Assembly (NCBI RefSeq): GCF_001625215.2
Contig: NC_030382.2
Span: 48,325,364 to 48,389,363, forward strand
Source: Daucus carota subsp. sativus
Taxonomy: Eukaryota; Streptophyta; Magnoliopsida; Apiales; Apiaceae
Length of the DNA: 64,000 nucleotides
Direction of reading: 5' to 3'
Under the pieces are notes generated by a model. That model was not told where the DNA came from. It was given only the letters and a program-made list of their open reading frames with translations, and did no database searches. Below, piece by piece: positions 23,819 through 36,188 of this stretch. The position numbers and the translations under genes are program-made. The number at the start of each line of letters is the position of its first letter. Positions within the stretch are counted from its first letter, which is position 1.

Positions 23819-24416
23819 TATAATTAAATATTTGAAATAGTATTATTTTTTTCATATTCTGTTTTTATAATTTTAACCCTCCTGTCAGGATCAGGAATAA
23901 ATATTTCATTTCCTATCGTCCCATTTCCAATCAAATCGCATCATAAATAATTTATATTCAATCATTTAGTTTTCATATTTACTTTCTACGCATCATTTCA
24001 TATTGATTTTTCATTCATTTTATTTTATTTCATCCATTCGTCCTAACCTAACCAAACAGAACATTAAATTCCTCATCTAGACACCTACTTGCTATATATT
24101 TTATAACTGTATATTTATATTTTCCGTTCTCGCCAAAATATAAAAAGGTTGAATTAAAGTTTAAAACAAGATTAAACCATATAATGTAATTTACACCAGA
24201 TAAAAAGAGCTGGGCAATATACAAGCTAGAAAACTCGGCAGAGATATAGAATTTTACAAACTAGAAGTGAAGTCGTTTAGTTACCGTCCTAAAAGGAAAA
24301 AAAAAAAAGCGCTGTAAATGTACAAACTACCCTTCACTCTCGAGTAAAAAGACGACAAGTAAAGGCTACAATTACAAAGACTAACTTTACATGTACAAAA
24401 ACTCATCAAGTAAGCT
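23819..24416. other. 3' region of the RING-H2 gene and intergenic DNA
   Basis: The stretch next to 24416 is probably the 3' untranslated region of the minus-strand RING gene. The rest is AT-rich, with no gene recognised. Confidence 0.4.
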
Positions 24417-24932
24417 TCAAGTCAAAGCGAACCAGTTTAAGAGATCCTCGGTCACGCGCCGCTCTTTCATACCCACGCGCTCATCGGAAACCTTTAACGG
24501 CGCTCTACACAGCGGGCAGTTGAAGTTAAGATGATCCAACCACCCATCAAAGCACTCTTTATGAAACACGTGGCAGCACGCTAACTTGCGCACATGATCA
24601 CCTTCACTAAACCGGTTCAAGCACACAATACAATCCGAACCGGAGACCCCTTCATCTTTAGTATTAGTACTATACGTGTAAGAAAAAAGGCGGTTGATAT
24701 TGAGCTGCTCGGCCAGGACTATTAGACCGGCTAAGCGCGAACCGATCGGGTTGAGTGCATTATTATTATCATGCACCACCTCGTGGCTTGAATGAAAATG
24801 GGGAGGAGAAAAAGAGTGTAGGATAGCGGAGGAAAGAGAGCGAAGATAACTTACGCAGTTGGCGATGAGAATAACAACAAGGATTGGAAGTGATTCCGAT
24901 GAGACGTTGGTTAGCTCGTTTTGTAAACCCAT
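24417..24932 (-). CDS. RING-H2 E3 ubiquitin ligase, RHA2-like
   Basis: A single uninterrupted frame of 171 residues. Near the N-terminus is a hydrophobic segment (LPILVVILIANCVSYL), probably a membrane anchor. The C-terminal RING-H2 domain reads C-x2-C (CIVC), then C and H around ACCHVFHKEC, an invariant W (GWLDH) and CPLC. Small intronless proteins with an N-terminal hydrophobic part and a C-terminal RING-H2 are typical of the RHA2A/RHA2B/XERICO group. In Arabidopsis RHA2A and RHA2B are E3 ligases that enhance abscisic-acid responses. The neighbourhood (BAT1 and aldolase nearby) favours RHA2B (At2g01150, recalled). Function is inferred from the family. Confidence 0.9.
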   Translation of the reverse strand: MGLQNELTNVSSESLPILVVILIANCVSYLRSLSSAILHSFSPPHFHSSHEVVHDNNNALNPIGSRLAGLIVLAEQLNINRLFSYTYSTNTKDEGVSGSDCIVCLNRFSEGDHVRKLACCHVFHKECFDGWLDHLNFNCPLCRAPLKVSDERVGMKERRVTEDLLNWFALT

Positions 24933-25018
24933 ATTTGTAAATATTTGTGAATTAGAAATAATAGTACTACTAGTTTGAAGTTTCTTAGCTTAATCCCAAC
25001 ATCACTACGTGTGTGTGT

Positions 25019-25026
25019 TTATATAC
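25019..25026 (-). promoter_or_regulatory. Probable TATA box of the RING-H2 gene
   Basis: On the minus strand GGTATATAAACACACAC lies about 90 bp before the ATG at 24932, leaving a leader of roughly 55-60 bases. It is the best TATA-like motif in this upstream region. Confidence 0.6.
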
Positions 25027-25290
25027 CCAAGGAAAAGGAGGTACTTGTAAACTATTGCTACCAATCGGCAATAGTCTGTCACAATAATTTCTATTACTAA
25101 AAAATTGATATGAGATTTTGCATGAATATTTAAATAAAGTCATATCATTTATATTAGGAAAAGTAAATGTTTCAGATAATTATTTCAATATTTTTACCTC
25201 TTCAGTAAAAATTCGCTTGTAATTAGTTAAGAGCACTTGTCATTGAAGTTTGAACAATTGTTTTTTTTTATATTATACCAAATATAGATA

Positions 25291-25456
25291 CTCCCTCCGT
25301 CCCCCTCAATTGTTTACATTTTATTGTTAAATATGAGATAGTAGGGGTAAATAGTGGGTGTAATGATGAGAAAAACTTACTATTTATAGTAACGTAAGGA
25401 AATGAGAGGGACATCCCAAAATATTAACCGTAAAAAAATGAGAGGGATAAACGGAG
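25291..25456. mobile_element. Stowaway-like MITE
   Basis: The left end CTCCCTCCGTCCC and the right end GGGATAAACGGAG are inverted and flanked by TA (25289-25290, 25457-25458). The 166-bp interior has no coding capacity. It lies about 360 bp upstream of the RING-H2 start. Confidence 0.78.
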
Positions 25457-25458
25457 TA

Positions 25459-26785
25459 CTATATTTGACACAGTGTTAGCAGGATTGATTATCAAAATCA
25501 ATAATTAAAAAATTAATTCAATATCTTAAGTTATAGTTGTGTGGTGTGTGATACTCTCAGTTTAAATGTAGTTAAATATTTTGAACATCTTAGTAAAATA
25601 AATATAATGAAAACAAATTACAGTAAAAAATAAACAATATCATAATAATAATGGATAGAGTTGTGACCTAAGTCTATTTTTTATTTAATTAAATTTCAAA
25701 TCACGACAAAAAGTTTTTATAACCAAGTTTACTACAAAGTATGAACAAACGATATATATATTCTCCAAAATCCATGTAACAACTCATCAACTCCCATGTC
25801 ATATATGTTCCGATCTCGATCTCCCTCTCCTGATAGCCAAGAATATGACAACACGTTATATTGATTGATAAAAGAAACGTAGAATTTTACCATCGAATTC
25901 GAAACAAAGAAATGTCTAGTTGAGAAGTGACAGCGAAGGGGTGCTTAAATTTGTGTACATAATTAACAAACTGAATTAGTGTCTCTAATATCTGAAACAT
26001 ACAAATATGTTCACACATGAGTTGATAGTACTCATCTTTTTTTATTGTAATCTAGCACTTGATAATTATTGTTACCAAAATAAAAGACGCGTTTGGGCGG
26101 TGGAAGGTAGGCATAAAGGAGATTTGCCGTGATCCTCGGGGATTAAATTATTAAACTTCACTTAGTAAACTAATCCCTCAAGGAGGTAGCATTTAATTAA
26201 TCACTACTATAATGAATTAATTACACCTAATTATAGGAGTATTAGATTAGAGTTAGACGACATGGGAGAAGAATTGAAAACACAACACCGTTGACGAAGA
26301 TTTGCATATCCGCCGCCCACACTTGTTAAGGTCAATAGAATCGCTTATTACAACTTGATAATTATTTGATGATACGATATATAAAAATAAGTCGGCGTAA
26401 TTTCCTCTCCATCTCGTTCGTACACAGGTTTTGTGATCGGGTATTTACTATATACATGATATAAATCGAGTTGTAAATTCGAATTTGCTGCCTAGTACAT
26501 ATACAAATTCGAATAACGCACTTTCAACGGGAGTTCTGTATAGAATGACGAGTGATCGGACGCATTATAGAAGGGCAATTCTTGAATATATAAACGGAGA
26601 AAGGTGATGGGACTTGATCCCTACTCCAATTACTTAACTAATAAACAGATTCATGCACCGTAAAAATGAGGACGTCAACTTACATTACGTATTATTGTAA
26701 AAAATATTTTCGCATCTGTGTAAATTTTGATGAACCTTCGGTTGTCTTTTTCGCCGGGTGCAGGCACCGGCAACAAATATATATG
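25459..26785. other. AT-rich intergenic DNA, no gene
   Basis: I find no open frame with family similarity and no clear element ends in this stretch. Confidence 0.45.
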
Positions 26786-26801
26786 CACAGGGTACGATTT
26801 T

Positions 26802-26942
26802 TATTTTTTTTTGAGAAACGTGACTTATAGCCTTACAAATGAGTATCTGTTCTAAGATATTCTCGGGGTGAGTCAGGATCGAAACCAGTACCTGGGACGT
26901 CTAAGGATGAGCTCTTAACCATTGAGCTATCCAACCGTGCTC
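26802..26942 (-). mobile_element. tRNA-derived SINE with 16-bp target duplication
   Basis: On the minus strand the element begins GGAGCACGGTTGGATAGCTC. It carries an A box (TAGCTCAATGGTTAAG), a B box (GGTTTCGATCC) and an A-rich tail (T-rich near 26803-26812 on the plus strand). It is flanked by an exact 16-bp duplication CACAGGGTACGATTTT at 26786-26801 and 26943-26958. It is a complete, probably recent, 141-bp SINE. Confidence 0.9.
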
Positions 26943-26952
26943 CACAGGGTAC

Positions 26953-27046
26953 GATTTTAAGTTAGGACAATTGTTATACTTGCAAGCTTTTATATGGAAG
27001 ATTTTAAGTTAGGACAATTGTTATACTTGCAAGCTTTTATATGGAA
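26953..27046. repeat. Perfect 47-bp tandem duplication
   Basis: The 47-bp unit starting GATTTTAAGTTAGGACAATT occurs twice in a row, at 26953-26999 and 27000-27046, with no differences. Its first bases overlap the right target duplication of the SINE. Confidence 0.95.
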
Positions 27047-27939
27047 TTCCTGAGTTGCTTTTTGTACTTCATCTAACATTAAGACCGTTGGACTAAAATT
27101 ATAACTTAATGTGACTTATGTGATGAGCTGAGAGTTTAAAATGTCAGTTCGGATAATTTTAACTTATTAAAGACATAAAAGTTATTAAAAATATAAAGAT
27201 AAAAATACCAATTAAGTTACTGAAAAAAATACCTCAAATTAACTTCTAACTTTAAATCAGCTTTCGACTTATATTTTATTTTAACCCACTTATTACACAC
27301 ACATACATTTTCAGCTTAAAATTGAATAACTCTAAGAGGCTCCTTTTCCGATTCAATGTACCTTGTAACTTGATTACTGATTAGCTTCGCGCAAGTAATT
27401 TCTTTTATTCATTATTGCACTTTCTATAGATTTTCCAATCATGTAAAACTTGATCAAAAGTTTCCACGAGTTCCTCGTGAAAAGAAAGGTCTACGCAAAC
27501 CTCACTCTTTTAAGTTTTACTTGCAAGCAAACATATTTGGTAAAAAAGTTTATTTTATTTTTTTTGTTCACTTCTCAACAAAATAACAATGGCAACTTAC
27601 ATATATATGGCTAACCACGAATCAGGTTGTCAAACATTTGTTGTATTTTGGTATCTCGAAATGGATTTGAATTTCAAAACAGATTACAGGCCCCAAAGCA
27701 CGACTCCAGCAACAAGAGCAATATTTGGTTCCAGTTATAAAACCACGTTATGTGCTATTTTTCACTGGTATGTCATCATTTCTGAATCTAATTTTATATT
27801 TTCAGTTAATAGCACCACCACTGCATTTGCTCCAACAAAGCAACTACAAGATTCCATGGCATATAATAATAAAATAATCAAAAAATATGCATGTAACCTT
27901 CTTTTTTGTTAGTTTTACATACGTTTTTTTAGGTTTAGA
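27047..27939. other. Intergenic, nothing recognised
   Basis: AT-rich DNA. A 107-codon plus-strand frame (27589-27912) has no recognisable domain, composition or splice context and looks accidental. Confidence 0.4.
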
Positions 27940-28027
27940 ATTTAAGGGGGGTGGGGGTGTTGAGGATTTGAACCCAGACAATGGTATGTCCATATACGAA
28001 GTCTGCTATATCAAGTTTTTATTTTCC
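27940..28027 (-). mobile_element. Possible tRNA-like/SINE fragment
   Basis: On the minus strand GGGTTCAAATCC is a good B-box match. About 40 bases upstream, GATATAGCAGACT resembles an A box weakly. No target duplication was found. It lies just past the stop codon of the oxygenase gene and may be part of its 3' untranslated region. Confidence 0.3.
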
Positions 28028-28052
28028 TATGCGGAAAAAGCAGTCTAGCCTT

Positions 28053-31000
28053 TCAAGAAGCAGCCCCTCCTACTCTTTTCTGTAGTTCCTGGGGAAAAAA
28101 AATTGAGTAGAAGAAACGGAGATGAGGATACTTGCAGGGCTTTTTAAGGTACCTTCTAACTACTAGACATGTAATACATACCAGATTGATGGCAGCAATT
28201 GATAGACGCTGCCTTTCTTTCTTTTCTCTTTGGCACTCAGCGCACCAACTTGGTGCGTGCCTTTCGTACTTCTTCATCTCTCTAAAGACAGAGCTGGATT
28301 CCGACAATTGATACAGATTAGAGAGCAACTTTATTAAGATTTAAGACATACTTGATCCTATATTGAAAAGGACGATAATAATCATATAATGAAACAGACA
28401 AATGTTATAATTTATTTATTTTTGAAAAACAAGGAATCAAGGATGCATGCAAGGTGTTCATTACCAAACAAAAAAACGCACCAAGTATATCCCTCTTAAC
28501 GCGCGGGTCTGGGGAGGGTAAGATGTTCATTGATATACTAAAAACTGGCTACGCAAAGACTTGACTTTCAGATCAGCAAAAATCTGTGAAACTTAACATC
28601 TTCAAATGTATAATGGCTTACCACAACATGCCAAACATAGATTACTTTTGACTGACTCTATTCTATACGAGTTGTCACCCATCCACAAAGGTGATCAAAG
28701 GAGTCCTCTCAATGTGTGGTGTTTGAACTACAAAACACCAACACCACTCCAAAACCTTAACACACACCATTACAGTATTCCCTATTCTATGCCTCCACTA
28801 ATGTGTATACAAGGCTCGATCTAAGACAGGTCCCATCCTTGCAAAACCCTTTTCAGAGAACTGAGCTAGAGTTTGGCACATTCCATTGTAACATAACACA
28901 AAAATAACCATTACATAATACCCTACTCCACATTCCCCTATTGTGTATTTAAATTAAAATTAATACCCGTCCTTGAAAAACCCTCTTCAGAGCAATTAGT
29001 TAGGGTTTGGCACATTATATTGTATAGGGTTTAGCACATTCCATTGTAACGTAATACAAAAAAGCCAGTCTTATATATATATGTAAACTGAAAAAGTTAA
29101 GAAAGGAGGGACGGGTTAATTTATTAAACCATGACCACAGGTAGTTACAACTTTATATAATCCATTCATTTCAACAAACAAGTGGTAATTTAAGATCTGA
29201 TTAATGATACTTTAACATCTGCACATAAATGAAAACAGTAAGGTTTTGATGATAAGTAGCATTCTCTTTCGCAAAAGGAGGCTTACCCTTTTGATAAGGA
29301 GAATCTTTATAATACTTGACTAAATTTTTTAAAAAAATTTCATTCAATCACTGAAATTTTGTATTCATTTCTTAGTCATACAAGCATTTACTGAAATTTA
29401 GTATTCATTTCTTAGTCATACAAGCATTTATTATAAAGAGCATGTTAAACTTTCAAACAAGTTATAAAAGTCAAATAAGTGAATAAAAGGATTTCTGTAC
29501 CTTCTGCACCATACAAGCATATTTACTCTGTGCCCAGATGTGGTTGATCTAGCACCATGGCGATGACGACCACGATGAATAACAGCACGCCCAGGGACAT
29601 GTGAGTAATCAAAAATTTCCTATGAAAACACAAATATCAAATGAGCCTAAATTAGTGAAGACATCCCAATACCTTCCTATGATATAAGTTCACGAGCAAA
29701 ATTTTGAAGTTTTGACAGACTAAAATACACATACCTCTGGCTTACTTTCCACATTTACATGCTTATCACATCGCACACCACGGAAGAACAGCTCACCACC
29801 AGAAAATTGCTCGCCCAAGCAGACATTCAGAGTTACTTCAGAGTCATCCACATGAAAGCCTGCCATGGAATAGTTGATTAAATTTTGACTTGTTCAAGGC
29901 TAAGCTATCATTTTTATAACATTAGGCTAACAGTCATTGAGTGATAAATTATCCACCAATGTGATAGGAAGTCTAGTTCACCTACCAAGATCCGCATCTC
30001 TATCTGTCCCATACTCAACGACAAAGCCATGATGTGAATCGAGTGTGGCTCCACCAACTTCAGGAAAGAAAACTGCACAAATCATATATCGCATCATTAA
30101 AAAGAATTAAGAAAGCAAATAATTCAGTTTATTGACCAGATAAGATCATTTTGCTTCAATTCAGTAGATATGAGCACATATTTAATACTTTTAGACATGG
30201 GACGTATAAAATCTTCCATCAACTTGTCAAGCATTGTTTCCAGGCCAAAGTCATCAAGAACAGCACCATATGCATTCATTGTGTTTGGTCGCATAATTCT
30301 GAATTTTGTATCCCGTACCCAACGCTCAAAGTGTTCCACCTATGCAATCAGAACCTGATGAGAAAACATAAAAGCTAAACTAAAAAGTAACTGACAGAGC
30401 AGATCAAAATTTTAACAGTAATAGATGATACCTCATCTAGCAGCATTTCACAGAAACGTGGCTGCAGCATTTCAAATGTTAAAACCCCTGGAGACGGTTC
30501 TGATATGATACTTCGAAAAGCCTCCTCTGTGTTCTCACTGATGGCCTTGGTAAAAGAAGATACAAAGAAGGCTGCGGGATTCATGTGATAAAGCTCCCGA
30601 TGCATAGGCTGCGAAAGAAACAAGGTTACTCAAGAAAGGAACATAAATGTTTGTGCAGACTGCATGATCTATGGACTACAGCTTTTCTAGCTTAAACTTA
30701 AGCTTATTGATGTATGGCCTAATGTTTACATAGTTATACTTAGTGTTGCTTAGTCAACTATTGCAATTTACTCCAAACGAATATAACTTTATCCCCAACA
30801 CCGTCCAGAACACTTCAGGTCAAATTTGATACAATCCTACCTCTTCCACTAAAAATTTCGAGAGGATTATTTAGCCCAAGATTTTTCGGATTAACTTAAT
30901 CAAATATCAAAAGAAAAAATCTTCCTTAAACAAGTAAAACTTCTGTCTAGCAGTACCCAGCACATTAATAGCATGGATTATACCTGATAGTTGGACATAA

Positions 31001-31894
31001 TTTTGTCCTTGTATTCCTTGTTCTTTTTGACCTGTTAAATGGTAAATAAAAGAGTCAAGCTTTAACTGATCATAGCATATGCACAAATCCTTCTCACAAA
31101 AAAAACAGCAAAACCAGGTAAATGCGCTAAAATACTTATCAAAAGTCAAGACACACATTTTGCAAACTCAAGTTTATATACCACAGCTAACCTAGTAAAT
31201 TAAGCCTAAAACCAAATTTATGGGCCTTTCAACCCCCTTGCATCCCCCCCCCCCCCTTTTTTCCCGCTACAATTTCGTGTTTTCCCATAGCTATGAGTCA
31301 ATAATCAAATGGAAAAACACAAAGCTTAAAAAAATTGTGCAATTTCATTTCATCAGAATGTAGTTAATAACGCTGAAACTAAAATCAAGAGCATATAAAA
31401 CATAACCAAAGCCCTCCTAATATTTCCGCTAACCATCCACTTAAAAAATAATAATATTCTGTTCAATTTCCTGCACTTGCGAAAACCTAAAAATCTGTGT
31501 CGAACAGACAATTCAAATCACAAACTAACATCCACACACATACAAAACACAAAAATTAATTATAAAAGGGTAAACTCACACGACTGCGTTCACCGTCCGG
31601 CGCGTAACGCAGGAGAAGCTGGCGCATATAATAAGCCTTGGTACTCCGATTGGCACCGAGCATAGTGGACGGCAAATAACGCTCGAGAGAGCTGTAAAGG
31701 AGGGGATTAAACTCCATTTCGATGCCATCGTATCGATCTGGATTGTGCTCCGTGTTAGGGTTCAGGCGAAGACGGAGATGAGAAGGCGCGCTCGACGGAA
31801 CGACGCCGTTTCCGTGGCTGTTACTTGCAGCAGACGCGTCGGGAGCCATGGGTGAGTGATTGTCTTTCCTCGGATCCACTGCTCCGTTAGACAT
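28053..31894 (-). CDS. PKHD-type 2-oxoglutarate/Fe(II)-dependent oxygenase (cf. At1g22950)
   Basis: Nine exons on the minus strand encode 389 residues: 31580-31894, 30984-31031, 30432-30608, 30189-30339, 29986-30072, 29735-29859, 29501-29619, 28182-28293 and 28053-28088. All are GT-AG and in frame. The prolyl-4-hydroxylase-like core reads EVGGATLDSHHGFVVEYG, then GFHVDDSEVTLNVCLG with the HxD iron ligands, SGGELFFRGVRCDKHVN, and HRGRHRHGARSTTSGHRVNM. The last segment supplies the distal iron-binding His and a basic residue for 2-oxoglutarate. A basic C-terminal part (WCAECQREKKERQRL) follows. It matches the plant group annotated as PKHD-type hydroxylase At1g22950, whose substrate I do not know. 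The N-terminus is polar, with no signal peptide, so cytosol or nucleus is likely. Confidence 0.92.
28329..29500. other. Large intron 7 of the oxygenase gene (starts at 28294), with small local repeats
   Basis: The intron spans 28294-29500. Near 28827-29060 phrases such as TTTGGCACATTCCATTGTAA and CAAAACCC/AAAAACCC recur two or three times. At 29370-29431 a roughly 40-bp unit (GTATTCATTTCTTAGTCATA) is in tandem. No second gene is seen. Confidence 0.5.
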
Positions 31895-32226
31895 GGTAAC
31901 GGAGGGAAAGCAGTGAAATTGAGAATTAGGGTTTGCAGAAGTTTCAGAGTGCTGTTGCTATACTTTATTCATTATTTACTTTATTCATTATTTTCTCGTA
32001 AAAGGTTGGGACTTTTGTCTACGTGGACTTGTGGATATTGTTGACACGATGTCGTTTCAAACATGAAGATTCATTGTTTCTTCTTTCTTTTTTTTGTCAT
32101 AAACGTGAAGATTCATTATTCATCCTTTTTGAAGCAATTCATTATTAATCCTTCTTTCTATGTTAGATTTGTGTCAGATCGGTGGTTTTTTATGCTAGAT
32201 TGTTGACTAAATAATACTCCCTCCGT

Positions 32227-33234
32227 CAGTGGCGGAACCAGGATTGAGAGTTATGAGCGCTGAACTATTTCGTTATCCACATTTTCATAAATAGTTTTGT
32301 CGACAGTATAATCATATTATCATTCAGTCATGCATCTCTCATCCTATTACATTGATAAGTCTTAATTGTTTTTATAGCGGAAAAAACTCTCTCGACAGTA
32401 GCAATGACAACGAGTGAAATCATAGCTAACTCAACCAGAAGATAAACTACGGGATAAGCAATGTGTCTGTGTGTATTAACCATCATGACAGAAAAATTTT
32501 CTATACTTTGAAGTCCATATTACTCTTTATCCGCTTTTTATCATTTGAAATAAAGTGCCAAATCATTATGATTCTTTGTTGTAAAGCTTATGACAAATCA
32601 TTAGTAATTGTCATGATAACTTTCATCAAAAGAACTCTGTTGAGTTAGGGTAGTATCAAGCGTGTGCATATGACTTATGAGAGCATGTCCAAAAACTTCT
32701 TCATATGGGCTTTTTAGCCAAAATTTGAAGAATACGGAGATGAAATGAACTCCAACAAGCTCCTAGTACCTCTTCAAAAACTTAGGAGCTCTATTTGCTT
32801 CCTCAACAATGAGGAGCACACTCTCCCTCCTAACTATATGTTATATTATTTTTCCTATGTTCAAAGCACTCAGCATGCATGATACAGTTTGTAGGTATGC
32901 ATATTTTAATAACAGATATAGATAGAGAGCTTTGTAGGAAATATTGTTGGATATGTTGTGTAATTTTACCTCTTAAATAGTTAAGAGTTGATTGTTTATA
33001 TTATTTTTAGAGAAAATTTAAGGAGTTTGTTGGAGTTGCTCTGAGTATATCTCTTTGAATGTATTTGTTAATTAGATTCTGTTTAGACTAAGAGCCTTCT
33101 TTTTTCTTTTTTTTTACAATAATTTCCCCCTTAACATCACAAATTCAGCGGGGGCTGGCAAAAAAATTTACACTGTTTTTTCAAGGTCAGGGAGAGCTCT
33201 AGCCTCCCCTAGCCCCCCTCTGGTTCCGCCACTG
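32227..33234 (-). mobile_element. hAT transposon remnant nested in the Stowaway-like MITE
   Basis: The ends are perfect 15-bp inverted repeats, CAGTGGCGGAACCAG and CTGGTTCCGCCACTG. The flanking 8-bp duplication CCCTCCGT (32219-32226 and 33235-33242) fits hAT and lies within the MITE end. On the minus strand near 32240-32450 is a decayed hAT C-terminal dimerisation region (AYPVVYLLVELA, IATVERVFSAIKTIKT, NRMRDA then a stop). The rest of the transposase is missing. A further small element with GAGCATGTCCAA/TTGGAGTTGCTC ends may lie inside at about 32682-33042. Confidence 0.85.
32682..33042. mobile_element. Possible small MITE inside the hAT element
   Basis: Ends GAGCATGTCCAAAAAC and GTTGGAGTTGCTC are inverted and match the common plant 'GAGCATCTCCAA' class. 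The interior has TGGGCTTTTTAGCC and CCTCAACAATGAGG palindromes and no gene. The target duplication is not clear. Confidence 0.5.
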
Positions 33235-33484
33235 CCCTCCGTCCCCCTCATTTGTTTATATCGGGGGACGGGGGCTCGACACGCATTCTAATGCTCTCGT
33301 AAAATGTAATTTGATAAATTATTTTGGATTTTTTTCTTCTGAATAAAAATTTGATGTTTATATTTTTATACAAAAAAGACAAATTATAAAAATAAATTAT
33401 AGAACTATGTTTTATATGCGTCTTAAAATGTATGTCAAGCCGTGCAAAAAAAACTGTAAAAAAATGAGAAGAACGGAAGGAGTA

Positions 33485-34049
33485 CAAACAAAAATATGTA
33501 CTTGTCAATAAAAAGCACCCGTTTCACATTCACTCGAGGAGGCGATGATTTAGTAGCAATGGGTAATAAAATGATTTTTTGGTACATCACATTCATGTAT
33601 GATAATTATTAATATTTTGTAAGAGCATTATCAACAGATTAGCTATATCATGTCTTAAGCTAAAATTTTAAGAAACATGGACAAAAATTCACTTCAACAA
33701 AGTCCCTACTCATTTCCTAAATTTTAAAATCTACTTTTCATTCGTCATAAATAGGTAATCCCTAACTCATTTCTCATTTGTTTTTTAATGATTAAATATT
33801 ACACTCTCACTTTTTGGACACTCTTTCCCATATTTTTCTTATTATCTTTTTGTTGAAAATTTAAATTTAATACTATAATAAATAGTTATTGTTGGAGTTG
33901 TCAATCAATATGGGATCCCTGTTTCTTAGAATTTGAATTGTATGATATTTAATATGAGTTTGAACGTATTTTCAAAAATATGATTGTATTTGATTGTTAT
34001 TATTAAAAGTAAATGATATTCATATATTGGTGAACTTTTTATATTTTGT

Positions 34050-34093
<44 letters not shown>

Positions 34094-36129
34094 TTATTTA
34101 TTTATTTATTTGAAATTTCATTTGAAAACAATGTTTTTTCGTGAAAAAAAATGAAATTTTAAGGAACGTTGTTTGAAATCTGAAAAATCTACATTGAATA
34201 AATTTATTCAAAATCAGTTCATTAAAATTTGTTAACATAACTGAATAAATTTCCTAGATTACGAGGGGCCCTTCTTTGCGAAATCACATAACTCAAAAAT
34301 GTGATAATGATAATTAAAAAGTAAAGAAATGTAGAAACTGAAAATATAAACAAATTGAAAAAAAACAGATGACGCCTATTGTGTTTAGTGAGACAACATA
34401 TCCCTATCTATCACGTTGACCAAGTGAATTACATGATAGATTCATATATCTTAAATATCTTAGCTCATAAGAAGTCGTATACATTAATTATTATTAATTT
34501 TCTTTATTACTAATAATATATTTAATATGTTTGTGATGTAATGGTCTACACAACGATTTTATCTATCCGGTAAACCTGTGATGTATCGATTTGTTAGACA
34601 AACTGATCACATATATGTGGATATATTTATACATTGATCACATACATCTGGATATATTTATATAATTGCATGTTCGTACGATCAATATAATTTAAATTCA
34701 AATTCAATCTTATTTAACATTAAAGATGGTGAGACTTTGTAAACCTTATCAATATTATAAGGTCCAGCATAAATAATAGGTTAAACATATGACTATACAC
34801 TCAATTGTATATACATACTACATCCTATCACTATATTCACTGAGATTATACTATTTAATCTATATTGTATATATACACGTAATGTCAAATAATACTTAGT
34901 CCACTCTAAGTCGACAAGATCATAGTACATGATACATTACACACGATCAATGTCTATCGCAATTCACCATTTCATTTTAAAAATATTTTTTTCTTTTTAT
35001 GTAAAAGTCATGATCTTTTTCATATAAATCATATCCGACTAACGCAATTATGTATATATTTTATTTATACTTAACTATATACTTTTTAAAATATTTCTAA
35101 ATAACCTGAATATCACATTCATTTAGATACCAATTTTTAATATTAGTAGACTTAACGTTATATTATCTTTTTATTCGTGGTAATGTTATATTATCTTTTT
35201 ATTCGTGGTTGACAGATGGCACTGCAGAATTTTGACAATTATGATAACAGTATTATAAGATAATCGGATTTCAACCGTTTTAAATATTATTTTTTCTTAA
35301 AATAATCCTTTGTTGTTCTTCACGTGTTTTTCTTTTCATATTTTGTTTTTTTTTTCTAAATTTTTTTCATATTTTGTTTCATAAAACTCTTTAAACCTTT
35401 ATTACTTATAAACATGTGTGCATGCTTGTATGCATGTGTTATGTGAAAATATAAACGATACAAATTATTTTTTAACAAATATGAGATCTATTTCCACAAT
35501 CTCAGCCCAATTTCGTTCAATTAGAACTTATATACACGCACACACACATTCTTAAAATGAAAAATAAATACAAAATAAGAAAAACCGCCTTTATATAATA
35601 TCATCTCCCACTATATAACATCATTCGTTCAATTCCGAGACCTATAAAAATCTCATTGAACATATTTTAGACAACTCAAAGAAGCAAATTTCAGTCTCAT
35701 TATAGTCCACCGCGAGATCTATCACAGGCTCCACGACCCTTCTCGCTTTCCGCATTTATATTTAGTTTTTATTTTAATGATTTGTATTACTGTAAAATCA
35801 CATATATAAAAATAAAAATATAAATATTAAAACTACATTATATTTTATTTAATATCAAAAAATATAGACTCCAGCACCCCCATTTTAAATGTCTCTATAT
35901 TAGTATAATATAAATATAAATATCGTAATTTACTCATTTGTTTAATTTCAGTAAAATGAAAAGGGGTGTATTTGTCATTTAGGTGGGGATGGAGATCGCG
36001 GTAGTCCCTAGTGTGCTGCTCTGTCTTGTTATTGATGTGAGTCCTCGAAATTGCGGACTATACAAGGAGAGAAGATCGAAGGAGAAAACAACGTCTTCTC
36101 ATTTCATCACCTAACTGCCTCTTTGCTCC
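33485..36129. other. AT-rich intergenic DNA with a possible MITE and simple repeats
   Basis: At about 33626-33901 weakly inverted ends (GAGCATTATCAACAG, and on the other strand GACAACTCCAACAATAAC) suggest another GAGCAT-type MITE. At 34059-34112 an (AT)n run is followed by (TTTA)n. At 34583-34661 the phrase TGATCACATA-GGATATATTTATA occurs twice. TAATGTTATATTATCTTTTT (about 35160-35208) is also doubled. No gene is recognised. Confidence 0.5.
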
Positions 36130-36138
36130 TTTTATAAG
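36130..36138 (+). promoter_or_regulatory. FBA3: Probable TATA box of the aldolase gene
   Basis: TTTATAAGC lies about 55 bp before the ATG at 36189 and is followed by a CT-rich leader (CTCTCTCTCC), typical of strongly expressed plant plastid genes. The transcription start would be near 36160. Confidence 0.55.
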
Positions 36139-36188
36139 CCACTCTCTCTCTCCTCTCCCTCTCTCTGCGCATATACATACGAGAAGTT

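Larger units (their letters stand above)
32217..33482. mobile_element. Stowaway-like MITE split by a hAT element
   Basis: The outer ends CTCCCTCCGT (32217-32226) and GAACGGAAGGAG (33471-33482) are inverted and flanked by TA (32215-32216, 33483-33484). The right part continues CCCCCTCATTTGTTTATAT as in other members. The middle (32227-33234) is a later hAT insertion. Without it the MITE would be about 250 bp. Confidence 0.8.

Noticed and set aside
27589-27912. 107-codon plus-strand frame
   Set aside because: No domain, mixed composition, and no neighbouring exons or promoter signal.
34059-34112. AT microsatellite as a possible replication or matrix-attachment site
   Set aside because: Simple AT repeats are common in plant intergenic DNA; nothing else supports a function.
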